11,409 bases of DNA, from positions 1-11,409 of the forward strand of contig JBHHZI010000108.1 of NCBI GenBank assembly GCA_046757965.1, read 5' to 3'. This document shows, one piece after another, positions 1-6,934 of this stretch; position 1 is the stretch's first letter, and each line of letters begins with the position of its first letter. This DNA comes from JBHHZI01 sp046757965 (lineage in GTDB: Bacteria; Acidobacteriota; Polarisedimenticolia; SMYD01). A program made the translations under genes and the position numbers. The notes under the pieces are model-generated. The model saw only the letters and a program-made list of their open reading frames with translations. It did not search any database and was not told where the DNA came from.

Positions 1-1
1 C

Positions 2-1888
2 AGCCGGGACGCCGCGATGGATGCCGTCCGCCTCAGGCAGGCCCGGGAAGGGGACGCGGTGATCCCGCGCAAGCCGACCCGCCGCCGCGGTGTGGCGCTG
101 CTGAGCGATGGGGACCTGACGGTGGGGATGAACCTCCTCGAGGCCGTGGTCACCACCGACGATGGCGAGCGCCTGACCATCCGGCGGCAGTTCGCCTTCC
201 GGCCGGAGGGACGGCGGGTCACCTTCACGGTCCAGCGCCAGTCGCCTGACGGGTCGAACGGCGCCGTGACGGCGCGCGTGGTGCTGTTGCCGGTGGACGG
301 GGCGGCGCAGCCGAACTTCGCCCCGACCGATGGAGCCGTGCACAACCCGATGGCCGGTCCACCCGACCGCAACTGGCTGATGACCCGCGGAGGGACCGGC
401 GTAGCGTACCTCCCCGAGGGTCGCTACCTGGCCGTCGCCACGCGTGGCCCGCTCGATGGCCTTGACGCCTGGGAGGTGCCCCGGACCGGGGATGTGTCGC
501 ACACGTTCGTGCTGGCGCCGGGGGTCGACGTGGCGCCCACGGCGGCGGTCGGTTTTCACGTCCATGCCGCACCGAGCGTGGACAGCCTGGTGCCGATCCC
601 CGAGCGCGTCTGGAGCCTGCTCGCCGGGGGCGTGCAGGCGTTCGTCGGCTCGGACCACAGCAATGTCACCGACTATCGACCGGTGGTGGACGCGCTGGGC
701 GTGGCCGACCGGATCCGCGCCATCCCGGGTGTGGAGGTCTCCATCCCGCGCCGGTCCCGTCTGTCCATGGGCCACTGGAACGTCTGGCCGCTGGAACCGC
801 TGCGCGGGGAGCGGCCGGAGGACCCGGAGGGGCACGGGGCCATCCCCGTGCCCGAGGCGGCGGACGTGGCCGAGGCGTTGCGGGACCGCCGGGTGCCGGC
901 CCTCTATGATGACTACCGGCGCCGCGCCCGGGAACTGGCGTCGATCGCGGGCCGGCCGCCGGAGGTCGACCCGGCCATCGTCCAGCTGAATCATCCCCGG
1001 GGTCTGCGGGGACCTCGCGACCGGCCGCTGCACATCCACGCCTTCTTCTCCCGCGTGCGCTTCGACCCCACCGTTCCGATCGGCGCCGGCTCACAGGAGT
1101 TCCTGCTCGATGCCACCGAGCAGGGCACCAGTGCCCTGGACTTCGACACCCTCGAGATCTGGAACCGGGAGTCGCGGGATCTCTACCTGCAGGTGCGCGC
1201 CGACTGGTTCGCCCTGCTGGACCAGGGGTACGTGCGCACCGGCGTGGCCGATACCGATACCCACACCGTGGCGCCCGAGCTGCTCGGCTACCCCATGAAC
1301 GTCGTCTTCCTGCCGCCCGGCCTGCCATCCGGCGCGGCGGTGCGCCCCGCGGACCTGGCGGCCGCGGTGCGGGCCGGGCACACCATCGGCACCGACGGAC
1401 CGGTCCTGTTGCTGACCGTGACGGCTGGCGACGGGGAGGTGGGCCGGCCCGGAGATCTCCTGGCGGTGTCGTCGCCTCGTGTGAGGGTCCACGTCGAGGT
1501 CCGCGCGGCGTCGTGGGTGCCCGTCGGGCCGATCCGCGTCTGGGTGAACGGCCGGGTGGCGGCCAGCCAGGAGCCGGAGGCGCGCCGCATGGCGGAGACG
1601 GCGCAGGGCTGGGAGCTGGATCTCACCGGCGATCTCTCCCAGGCGCTGGCCACCCTGCCGCGCGACCCGTACAGGGTGCGCTTCACCACCGACCTCGACC
1701 TCGACCGCGACGCGTGGATCCTGGCGGAGGTCGGCCGGACCGGGGACGCGTCCCTGCCCGGCGGGGGCGCCTCGATCTACCGGTACCTGGCGCCCCACGG
1801 GCTGGCCCTGGCGTTCACCAATCCGGTCCTCATCGATCGAGACGGCAACGGCCGGTTCGATCCTCCCGGGCTGGCCGGCGCCCGCTGA
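2..1888 (+). CDS. CehA/McbA-like PHP-domain metallohydrolase, 5' end missing
   Basis: The frame is already open at base 2, so the ATG at 17 is probably internal and the true N-terminus lies outside the window. Numbered from that ATG, 623 residues show the ordered metal-site motifs of the PHP superfamily in its CehA/McbA branch: FHVH (H181, H183), GSDH (D213, H214), PGVE (E240), MGHWN (H253), LNHPRG (N325, H326), LEIWN (E380) and a final ADTDTH (D412, D414, H416). The segment after about residue 430 is beta-rich. It ends with an AFTNP...DRDGNGRF stretch that I recall from this family. Members are binuclear metal hydrolases; some cleave carbamate insecticides, but most substrates are unknown, so no substrate is assigned. 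The export signal, if any, would be upstream. The next gene follows after 67 bases in the same direction but has its own candidate promoter. Confidence 0.85.
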   Translation, partial: SRDAAMDAVRLRQAREGDAVIPRKPTRRRGVALLSDGDLTVGMNLLEAVVTTDDGERLTIRRQFAFRPEGRRVTFTVQRQSPDGSNGAVTARVVLLPVDGAAQPNFAPTDGAVHNPMAGPPDRNWLMTRGGTGVAYLPEGRYLAVATRGPLDGLDAWEVPRTGDVSHTFVLAPGVDVAPTAAVGFHVHAAPSVDSLVPIPERVWSLLAGGVQAFVGSDHSNVTDYRPVVDALGVADRIRAIPGVEVSIPRRSRLSMGHWNVWPLEPLRGERPEDPEGHGAIPVPEAADVAEALRDRRVPALYDDYRRRARELASIAGRPPEVDPAIVQLNHPRGLRGPRDRPLHIHAFFSRVRFDPTVPIGAGSQEFLLDATEQGTSALDFDTLEIWNRESRDLYLQVRADWFALLDQGYVRTGVADTDTHTVAPELLGYPMNVVFLPPGLPSGAAVRPADLAAAVRAGHTIGTDGPVLLLTVTAGDGEVGRPGDLLAVSSPRVRVHVEVRAASWVPVGPIRVWVNGRVAASQEPEARRMAETAQGWELDLTGDLSQALATLPRDPYRVRFTTDLDLDRDAWILAEVGRTGDASLPGGGASIYRYLAPHGLALAFTNPVLIDRDGNGRFDPPGLAGAR

Positions 1889-1912
1889 CCGGCCTCCCTG
1901 GCGTGCTACGCT
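1885..1912 (+). promoter_or_regulatory. Candidate promoter for the M20D amidohydrolase
   Basis: CTGACC (1885-1890) matches four of six bases of the -35 consensus. It is separated by 16 bases from TACGCT (1907-1912), which is preceded by TG at 1904-1905 as in an extended -10 box. Transcription would begin near 1919, about 35 bases before the ATG. The -35 overlaps the stop of the upstream gene. This is pattern matching by eye only. Confidence 0.33.
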
Positions 1913-1955
1913 GGCGGTCTTCCGACGTTTTCTGAACAGCAAGGGGAGGCTGGCC

Positions 1956-3347
1956 ATGTCACGGATCCGTTCGTCTCGCAGTTGCAGCGGCAGGAGAGAA
2001 GGAGGGCCCCGCCCGGACCGACGCTCATCGGCACTGCCGGTGGCCCGCGAGCGGGTCGCCTGCGCCTGTCTGCTGCTGGCGGGAATCGCGTTCACCGGTG
2101 CCGGCCACGCGCTGGCGGACACGCCGTCGGCGCGTCTGGAGGCGGCGGTGGAGAAGGCCGTGGCGCCGATCACCGAGATCCGCCATCAGATCCATCAGCA
2201 CCCCGAGCTGGGCAACCGGGAGTTCGCCACCGCGAAGCTCATCGCCGGGTTTCTCACGGATCTCGGCATGGAGGTGCAGACCGGCGTGGCCCACACGGGC
2301 GTTGTCGGCATCCTGCACGGGGACCGGCCGGGACCGCTGGTGGCTGTCCGGGCCGATATGGACGCCTTGCCGGTGACGGAGGAGACGCCGTATCCGTGGA
2401 AGTCGACGGTGCGCACCGAATACCTGGGGCAGGAGGTCGGGGTGATGCACGCCTGCGGGCATGACGTGCACACCGCCGTGCAGCTCGGCGTGGCGTCGGC
2501 GCTGGCCGCGGTGAAGAGTGATCTGCCGGGCAGCGTCCAGTTCATCTTTCAGCCGGCCGAGGAAGGACCGCCCCCGGGGGAAGAAGGGGGCGCGGAGTTG
2601 ATGCTGAAGGAAGGTCTGTGGGAGAAAACGAGGCCGGCGGCGGTGTTCGGCCTGCACACCTTCGCCCAGATGGCCGTCGGCGATGTCGGGTTCACGGTGG
2701 GGCCGGCCTTCGCGGCGGTGGATCATTTCCGCATCGAGCTGCACGGCAAGCAGGCCCACGGCGCCCAGCCCCAGCGCTCCATCGACCCGGTGGTCATGGC
2801 GTCGCAGGCGGTGATGGCCCTGCAGACCATTCGCTCCCGCAACCTGCATCCGCTGCAGCCGAGCGTGGTGACCGTGGGCATCATCCGCGGCGGGGAGCGG
2901 TTCAACATCATTCCCAATGACGTCCACCTGGAGGGGACGGTCCGCACCTATGACGCCGACGTGCGCGATACGGTGGAGCGGCGGATGCGGGAGATCCTCG
3001 AGGGCGTCACCCACGCCGCCGGCGGGTCGTTCGACCTGGACTACGAACGCGGGTCGCCGGCGACCATCAACGATGCCGCCCTGGCGCGAGCGGTGGTTCC
3101 CACGCTCCAGCGCATCATGGGTGCCGACCATGTCCTCGAGATCGATCCGACCATGGGAGGTGAGGACTTCGCGTTCTTCGCCAACGAGGTCCCGGGGTTC
3201 TACTTCCGGCTCGGGACGGTGAACGCGGCGAACGGTTCAGGAGGGCACCACACGCCCGACTTCATGGCCGACGACGCCAGTGTGCCCATCGGTATCCGTG
3301 TGATGTCCAATGTCCTCATGGATTACCTGAAGGCCCACGCGAACTGA
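1956..3347 (+). CDS. Exported M20D family amidohydrolase (N-acyl amino acid / hippurate hydrolase type)
   Basis: 463 residues. Zinc-dependent M20D enzymes remove acyl groups from N-acylated amino acids (hippurate, indole-acetyl amino acids, N-acetyl amino acids); the exact substrate cannot be read here. Motifs in order: HQHPELGNREF (about 78-90), RADMDALPV (132-140), MHACGHDVHTA (164-174, with ligands C167 and H169), FQPAEEG (198-204, with E202/E203 as catalytic base and ligand), GLHTF (H234), MGGEDFAFF (400-408) and GGHHTPDF (H431/H432). The dimerisation domain lies between about 240 and 350. A hydrophobic segment at about 35-53 followed by GHALADT reads as a Sec signal peptide, so the enzyme is probably periplasmic or secreted. 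The region before it is long (about 30 residues, Arg-rich); a GTG at 2040 would give a more usual length. However, AAGGGGAGG at 1941-1949 sits six bases before the ATG and favours 1956. It ends 27 bases from the convergent fhs stop. Confidence 0.92.
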   Translation: MSRIRSSRSCSGRREGGPRPDRRSSALPVARERVACACLLLAGIAFTGAGHALADTPSARLEAAVEKAVAPITEIRHQIHQHPELGNREFATAKLIAGFLTDLGMEVQTGVAHTGVVGILHGDRPGPLVAVRADMDALPVTEETPYPWKSTVRTEYLGQEVGVMHACGHDVHTAVQLGVASALAAVKSDLPGSVQFIFQPAEEGPPPGEEGGAELMLKEGLWEKTRPAAVFGLHTFAQMAVGDVGFTVGPAFAAVDHFRIELHGKQAHGAQPQRSIDPVVMASQAVMALQTIRSRNLHPLQPSVVTVGIIRGGERFNIIPNDVHLEGTVRTYDADVRDTVERRMREILEGVTHAAGGSFDLDYERGSPATINDAALARAVVPTLQRIMGADHVLEIDPTMGGEDFAFFANEVPGFYFRLGTVNAANGSGGHHTPDFMADDASVPIGIRVMSNVLMDYLKAHAN

Positions 3348-3374
3348 TCGGTGCCGCGGCCGGCCGCCCCGGCG

Positions 3375-5015
3375 CTAGCCGCCGAGCAGGCCGGTGATCT
3401 CGCCGTTCACCAGGTCCATCCGGAACGCCTGGGGAGAGGACGACAGGCCCGGCATGCGCATGATGTTGCCCAGCAGCGGCACCACCATGCCCGCTCCCGC
3501 GGCGACGATCAGTCCACGCACGACGACATCGAAATCGGTGGGCCGGCCGCTGACCGTGGGATCGTCCGAGAGGGACGTGGGGGCCTTGGCCACCGACAGG
3601 GGCAGGCCGGCGTAGCCCAGCTCCTCGATCCGTCCCAGGTCTTTCTCGGCCTGCTTGGTGTAGATGACCTTGCGCGCGCCGTACATCTTTCGCGCGATGG
3701 TCTCCATCTTCTCCTTGATGGGCGCCGACCAGTCGTACAGCGGCGTGAAGGCGCGGCTGCGGGAGGTGGCGTGCTCCACCAGAACCCGGGCCAGGGCCCG
3801 GCCACCCTCCCCGCCATCGCTGAAGACGTCCGAGACGGCGTAGGGCACCTGCATCTTCTCGCAGCACCGCGTCACCACGGCGATCTCCTCCTTGGTGTCC
3901 CCGGCGAAGTGGTTCAAGGCCACCACCGGCCGCTTGGTGAAGATGCTGATGTTCTCGATGTGCTTCTGGAGATTGGCCAGGCCGCGCTCGACGGCGCCCG
4001 CGTCGGGGCGCTCCAGATCGCCGCGGGCCACGCCGCCATGCCGCTTCAGGGCGCGGATCGTGGCCACCAGCACCACGGCCGCGGTGTCGAGACCGGCGGA
4101 GACGCACTTGATGTCGAAGAACTTCTCGGCGCCCAGGTCGAAGCCGAAACCGGCCTCGGTGACGGTCCAGTCGGCATGGGCCATGGCCATCTTGGTGGCG
4201 ATGACGGAGTTGCAGCCGTGGGCGATGTTGGCGAACGGGCCGCCGTGCACGAAGGCCGGCACGCCCTCGACCGTCTGCACGAGGTTGGGCATCAAGGTGT
4301 CCCGCAGCAGCACCATCATGGCGCCCACAGCCTGCAGATCGCCGGCGGTGACCGCCTCGCCCTTGTAGGTCAGGGCCACCAGCAGATTGGACAGGCGGGC
4401 ACGCAGGTCGTTGGCGTCCTCGGCCAGGCAGAGGGCCGCCATCACCTCCGACGCCGGCGTGATGTCGAACCCGGTCTCGCGCGGCACGCCCTGCAGCTTG
4501 CCGCCGAGGCCGATGACCGTATGGCGCAGGGCGCGGTCGTTGAGGTCGATGACCCGGCGCCAGAGCACCCGCCGCGGGTCGATCCCGGGGGAGAGCCGGT
4601 GGTGCAGGTGATTGTCGACCAGGGAGGCGAGCAGGTTGTTGGCCGACGAGATGGCATGGAAATCGCCGGTGAAGTGCAGGTTGATGTCGGCCGTGGGAAC
4701 GAGAATCGAGCGGCCACCACCGGTGGCGCCGCCCTTGGTGCCGAAGGTGGGTCCCAGCGACGGCTCACGCAGCGCCAGGCAGACCCGGTGCCCCTCACGG
4801 GCGAGCCCCTGCGCCAGGCCGATGGACGTGGTGGTCTTGCCCTCCCCGGCGCTCGTGGGCGTGATCGCCGAGACCAGCACCAGGCGGCCGGGCGTCTTGC
4901 CCTCGGCGGCGCACAGACGGACCTTGGCCTTGTCATCCCCGTACGGGACCAGGTGGTCCCGGTCGATCCCCATGTCGGCGGCGACGTCGGCGATGGGCCG
5001 CACGGTAGCGCTCAT
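3375..5015 (-). CDS. fhs: Formate-tetrahydrofolate ligase
   Basis: 546 residues. The enzyme couples formate, ATP and tetrahydrofolate to 10-formyl-tetrahydrofolate in the cytoplasm, feeding purine, formyl-Met and serine/glycine one-carbon metabolism. Diagnostic segments: RPIADVAADMGI (6-17), YGDDKAKV (25-32), the nucleotide loop TPTSAGEGKTT (52-62), REPSLGPTFGTKGGATGG (83-100) and DINLHFTGDFHAI (110-122). A later NHFAGDTKEEI and a C-terminal VNGEITGLLGG also fit. The body is complete. The N-terminus is about ten residues shorter than usual: family members normally have an S/T-D-I-E-I-A-Q helix before the first conserved Pro, and here only MSATV precedes RPI. The ATG has no real Shine-Dalgarno of its own, only GGGG. 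It overlaps by ATGA the stop of a 12-codon frame with a strong ribosome site (5012-5050). It follows the small gene at 5126-5401 in the same direction and may share its promoter. Confidence 0.96.
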   Translation of the reverse strand: MSATVRPIADVAADMGIDRDHLVPYGDDKAKVRLCAAEGKTPGRLVLVSAITPTSAGEGKTTTSIGLAQGLAREGHRVCLALREPSLGPTFGTKGGATGGGRSILVPTADINLHFTGDFHAISSANNLLASLVDNHLHHRLSPGIDPRRVLWRRVIDLNDRALRHTVIGLGGKLQGVPRETGFDITPASEVMAALCLAEDANDLRARLSNLLVALTYKGEAVTAGDLQAVGAMMVLLRDTLMPNLVQTVEGVPAFVHGGPFANIAHGCNSVIATKMAMAHADWTVTEAGFGFDLGAEKFFDIKCVSAGLDTAAVVLVATIRALKRHGGVARGDLERPDAGAVERGLANLQKHIENISIFTKRPVVALNHFAGDTKEEIAVVTRCCEKMQVPYAVSDVFSDGGEGGRALARVLVEHATSRSRAFTPLYDWSAPIKEKMETIARKMYGARKVIYTKQAEKDLGRIEELGYAGLPLSVAKAPTSLSDDPTVSGRPTDFDVVVRGLIVAAGAGMVVPLLGNIMRMPGLSSSPQAFRMDLVNGEITGLLGG

Positions 5016-5050
5016 CGGGGGCCCCGGCCGGCTGTGTGGTCGGTCTTCAT
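5012..5050 (-). CDS. 12-codon reading frame overlapping the fhs start (leader peptide or shifted fhs N-terminus)
   Basis: ATG at 5050-5048 opens a frame reading MKTDHTAGRGPR and ends in TGA at 5014-5012, sharing four bases (ATGA) with the fhs ATG at 5015. GGAGGA at 5061-5056 with a five-base spacer is much the best ribosome site near fhs. There are two readings. It may be a short leader that delivers ribosomes to fhs by termination-reinitiation. Alternatively it is the true start of fhs, thrown out of frame by one missing base in the GGGGCCCCC tract. The first four residues, MKTD, resemble usual Fhs starts; the following residues do not resemble the family helix. Confidence 0.4.
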   Translation of the reverse strand: MKTDHTAGRGPR

Positions 5051-5055
5051 GACGT

Positions 5056-5061
5056 TCCTCC
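5056..5061 (-). promoter_or_regulatory. Strong ribosome binding site ahead of the fhs leader frame
   Basis: The minus strand reads GGAGGA followed by five bases and ATG (5050). It lies 41 bases from the annotated fhs ATG, too far to serve it directly. It therefore decides whether the fhs N-terminus is as annotated, coupled to a leader, or frameshifted. Confidence 0.6.
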
Positions 5062-5125
5062 AGGTCAGGCGGCGGCAGGAGCCGGCGAATGGCTCGGGAC
5101 GCGCGGGATGGTTGTGTGATGGGGC

Positions 5126-5401
5126 CTACGTCTGGGTCGGCTGGGAGGGCGGAGATGCGGCCGCCGCGGCGGCTTTCTGCTTGGCCTCTTCTCGGGCCTT
5201 CGCCTTGGCAGCCTTGGCTTTCTCGACGATCCCCTTGAGGTGATTGGTGAGGAACTCGGCGCGGATCTCCGGAGGCTGTCCCGCCCCGAAGACCATGCCG
5301 AACGTCACGCCCTCGAGCTGGCGCTCCTCACCGGTGAGCCTGAACCGGATCTCTGAGCAATCCTGGTTCTCATCGTGCGACATCTTGACCTCGACGCTCA
5401 C
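5126..5401 (-). CDS. Small protein of unknown function with Lys/Ala-rich C-terminal helix
   Basis: 91 residues starting at GTG 5401-5399. The start is fixed by a perfect AGGAGG at 5412-5407 with a five-base spacer; the in-frame ATG seven codons on lacks this. I do not recognise the family. The first half (about 1-50) alternates charged and hydrophobic residues as in beta strands (EIRFRLTGEERQLEGVTFGM) and holds the only cysteine (C15). Residues about 50-62 (EIRAEFLTNHLKGIVEK) look helical. Residues 61-83 are almost only K, A, E, R and Q, a single long charged helix, and the tail PPSQPTQT is likely disordered. No signal peptide or membrane segment, so probably cytoplasmic. It lies 75 bases upstream of the fhs leader frame on the same strand and has its own candidate promoter, so co-transcription with fhs is likely. 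Whether it is functionally linked to folate metabolism is unknown. Confidence 0.75.
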   Translation of the reverse strand: MSVEVKMSHDENQDCSEIRFRLTGEERQLEGVTFGMVFGAGQPPEIRAEFLTNHLKGIVEKAKAAKAKAREEAKQKAAAAAASPPSQPTQT

Positions 5402-5406
5402 GCAGA

Positions 5407-5412
5407 CCTCCT
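5407..5412 (-). promoter_or_regulatory. Ribosome binding site fixing a GTG start
   Basis: The minus strand reads AGGAGG, then TCTGC, then GTG. This full-consensus site selects the GTG at 5401 as the start of the small protein. Confidence 0.7.
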
Positions 5413-5470
5413 GGATAGCTGGGTGATCACCCTGGCACGCTGGCCGGCCCGCACGGAAACGACCGTATTC

Positions 5471-5499
5471 AGCTTACCAGACACCGATCCACATGGAAA
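5471..5499 (-). promoter_or_regulatory. Candidate promoter for the small gene and fhs
   Basis: On the minus strand TTTCCA (5499-5494, four of six -35 bases) is followed after exactly 17 bases by TAAGCT (5476-5471). A start near 5464 would give an untranslated leader of about 60 bases before the GTG at 5401. The -10 shares the TAnnCT form of the other candidate promoters in this window. Confidence 0.42.
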
Positions 5500-5549
5500 C
5501 GGACGAACCGCTCCGTGCCGCTGGCTGGCGCCCTCTGAATCATCCGGGC

Positions 5550-5555
5550 TAGACT
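5550..5555 (+). promoter_or_regulatory. Candidate -10 box of the patatin-like gene
   Basis: TAGACT ends six bases before the ATG at 5562, so transcription would begin at or next to the start codon. No good -35 is visible at 16-18 bases upstream. There is also no Shine-Dalgarno in front of this ATG, which agrees with a leaderless or nearly leaderless mRNA. Confidence 0.4.
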
Positions 5556-5561
5556 GCGAAC

Positions 5562-6722
5562 ATGATCGACGGGCGGGTGCAGAAGGGGGGGCTCGCCCTC
5601 GTGATGAGTGGCGGGGGGGCCCGGGCGGCCTATCAGGCGGGCTTGCTGGCTCGTGTGGCCGAGGCGTTCCCGCAGCTCTTCGTGCCGATCCTGACCGGCG
5701 TGTCGGCCGGGGCCATCAACGCCATCAAGATGGTCACCACCAGCGGGGCGTTCCGGGACAAGGCGGGGGCGCTGGAGCGCGTCTGGTCGGAACTGAGTGT
5801 CGAGAAGGTGTTCTGTGTCGATGCCTCGCGCCTGTTCGGCCGGGTGCTCGGCTGGGCCATGAGTCTGCTCTCCGGAGGGCATCACCCTGGCATCGTGCCG
5901 CGAGGTATGGTCGACACGACGCCCTTGCAGCACTTCCTGGAGGGTGAACTGGGGGCCCGGGACCGGGAGTTGCCGGCCATCGCGAGCAGTCTGGCGACCG
6001 GGGCCCACAGCGCCGTGGCCATCACGGCGACCAGTTACGCCACCGGGCGGTCCATCACGTGGGTGCAGCGCGCGGCAGGCATGGAGCTGGATTCGTGGGA
6101 CCATGCCCACCGGATCGGCACGGCGGGTCGGATCACCTTGCCGCATGTGATGGCGTCGTCGGCGCTGCCGGTCATCTTCCCGGCCGTGCAGGTCGGGGAA
6201 GCCTGGTTCGGCGATGGGGGTATCCGGCTGACCGCTCCACTGGCGCCTGCGATTCACCTCGGCGCGGAACGGATCATGGCCATCTCCACACGCTACGGGC
6301 GATCCCGCGCCGAGGCGGCCCGGCCCAGTGTGATCGGCTATCCGCCCATGGCGCAGGTGGCCGGTGTGCTGCTCAACGCCATCTTTCTCGACCTGCTGGA
6401 TGGAGATGCGCTGCGACTGGAGCGCATCAATGATCTCGTCAGCCGCATCCCGGAGGTGCGGCGCGATGGCCTCCGGAAGGTCGATCTTCTCGTGCTCCGA
6501 CCCTCGCAGGATCTGGGCAAGCTGGCCAACGATTACGAGGCTCAGCTTCCCCGCACCTTCCGGTTCCTGACCCGTGGCCTGGGCACACGGCATACCAGGT
6601 CCAACGACCTGCTGAGCCTGGTGATGTTCCAGCCGGACTATCTGCGGCGACTTCTCGACCTGGGCCGGAAGGATGCCGAGACGCGGCTCGACGACATCGC
6701 CGCCTTTCTGGAGGGCGCCTGA
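5562..6722 (+). CDS. Patatin-like phospholipase / lipid acyl hydrolase
   Basis: 386 residues. Patatin-domain enzymes cleave acyl esters of phospholipids or other lipids with a Ser-Asp dyad. The set is complete: oxyanion-hole loop SGGGARAAYQAG (16-27), nucleophile elbow GVSAG (46-50, S48), ASSALPVIFPAV (198-209) and the catalytic DGG (D218). The core covers about 10-245. The remaining 140 residues (IGYPPMAQVAGVLLNAIF, then a charged helical part ending DDIAAFLEGA) form a C-terminal extension that I recall from proteobacterial members. No signal peptide or clear membrane helix is seen, so a cytoplasmic or membrane-peripheral enzyme is expected. It is transcribed away from the fhs pair. 212 bases separate it from the following gene, which has its own candidate promoter. 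Physiological substrate unknown. Confidence 0.92.
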   Translation: MIDGRVQKGGLALVMSGGGARAAYQAGLLARVAEAFPQLFVPILTGVSAGAINAIKMVTTSGAFRDKAGALERVWSELSVEKVFCVDASRLFGRVLGWAMSLLSGGHHPGIVPRGMVDTTPLQHFLEGELGARDRELPAIASSLATGAHSAVAITATSYATGRSITWVQRAAGMELDSWDHAHRIGTAGRITLPHVMASSALPVIFPAVQVGEAWFGDGGIRLTAPLAPAIHLGAERIMAISTRYGRSRAEAARPSVIGYPPMAQVAGVLLNAIFLDLLDGDALRLERINDLVSRIPEVRRDGLRKVDLLVLRPSQDLGKLANDYEAQLPRTFRFLTRGLGTRHTRSNDLLSLVMFQPDYLRRLLDLGRKDAETRLDDIAAFLEGA

Positions 6723-6848
6723 CGGGCGGCGGCCGCGCTTCCGCCCCGGACCCGGGCGGTGCTTGCGGCAAGCCGCGGGCCCAGGCCGGCGACGGCGTGG
6801 ATCGCGGCAGGCCGGAGGCCGCATCCTGTCGCCCCAGCCCGGGACCGG

Positions 6849-6877
6849 TTGCTCCCTCCCGGGCGATCCCTTAGGCT
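6849..6877 (+). promoter_or_regulatory. Candidate promoter for the oligopeptidase B gene
   Basis: TTGCTC (6849-6854) and TAGGCT (6872-6877) are 17 bases apart. Each matches only three consensus bases, but the spacing is ideal and TAGGCT resembles TAGACT and TAAGCT elsewhere in the window. The start would be near 6884. The rest of 6723-6934 holds no gene and no convincing terminator, only a short GCTTG/CAAGC inverted repeat at 6761-6773. Confidence 0.33.
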
Positions 6878-6934
6878 ATCGGCACGCCCGGTGGGCGAAA
6901 GGAACGGATTCTGGCCAGTCGTGTCCGTCTGGGG

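Noticed and set aside
2025..3131. 368-codon frame antisense to the M20D amidohydrolase
   Set aside because: It is opposite a gene with every family motif, is rich in Arg/His, and has no recognisable domain.
3356..3367. Palindrome GCGGCCGGCCGC between the convergent M20D and fhs genes
   Set aside because: It has no loop and no T tract, so it cannot be supported as a terminator; such palindromes are common at this G+C.
3351..5243. 630-codon open frame on the + strand antisense to fhs and the small gene
   Set aside because: It lies opposite a clearly recognised full-length Fhs. Its translation is His/Gly/Arg/Val-rich low-complexity sequence without domains, as expected for a GC-bias shadow frame.
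5469..6824. 451-codon frame antisense to the patatin gene
   Set aside because: A shadow of a well-supported gene; composition is atypical and there is no motif.
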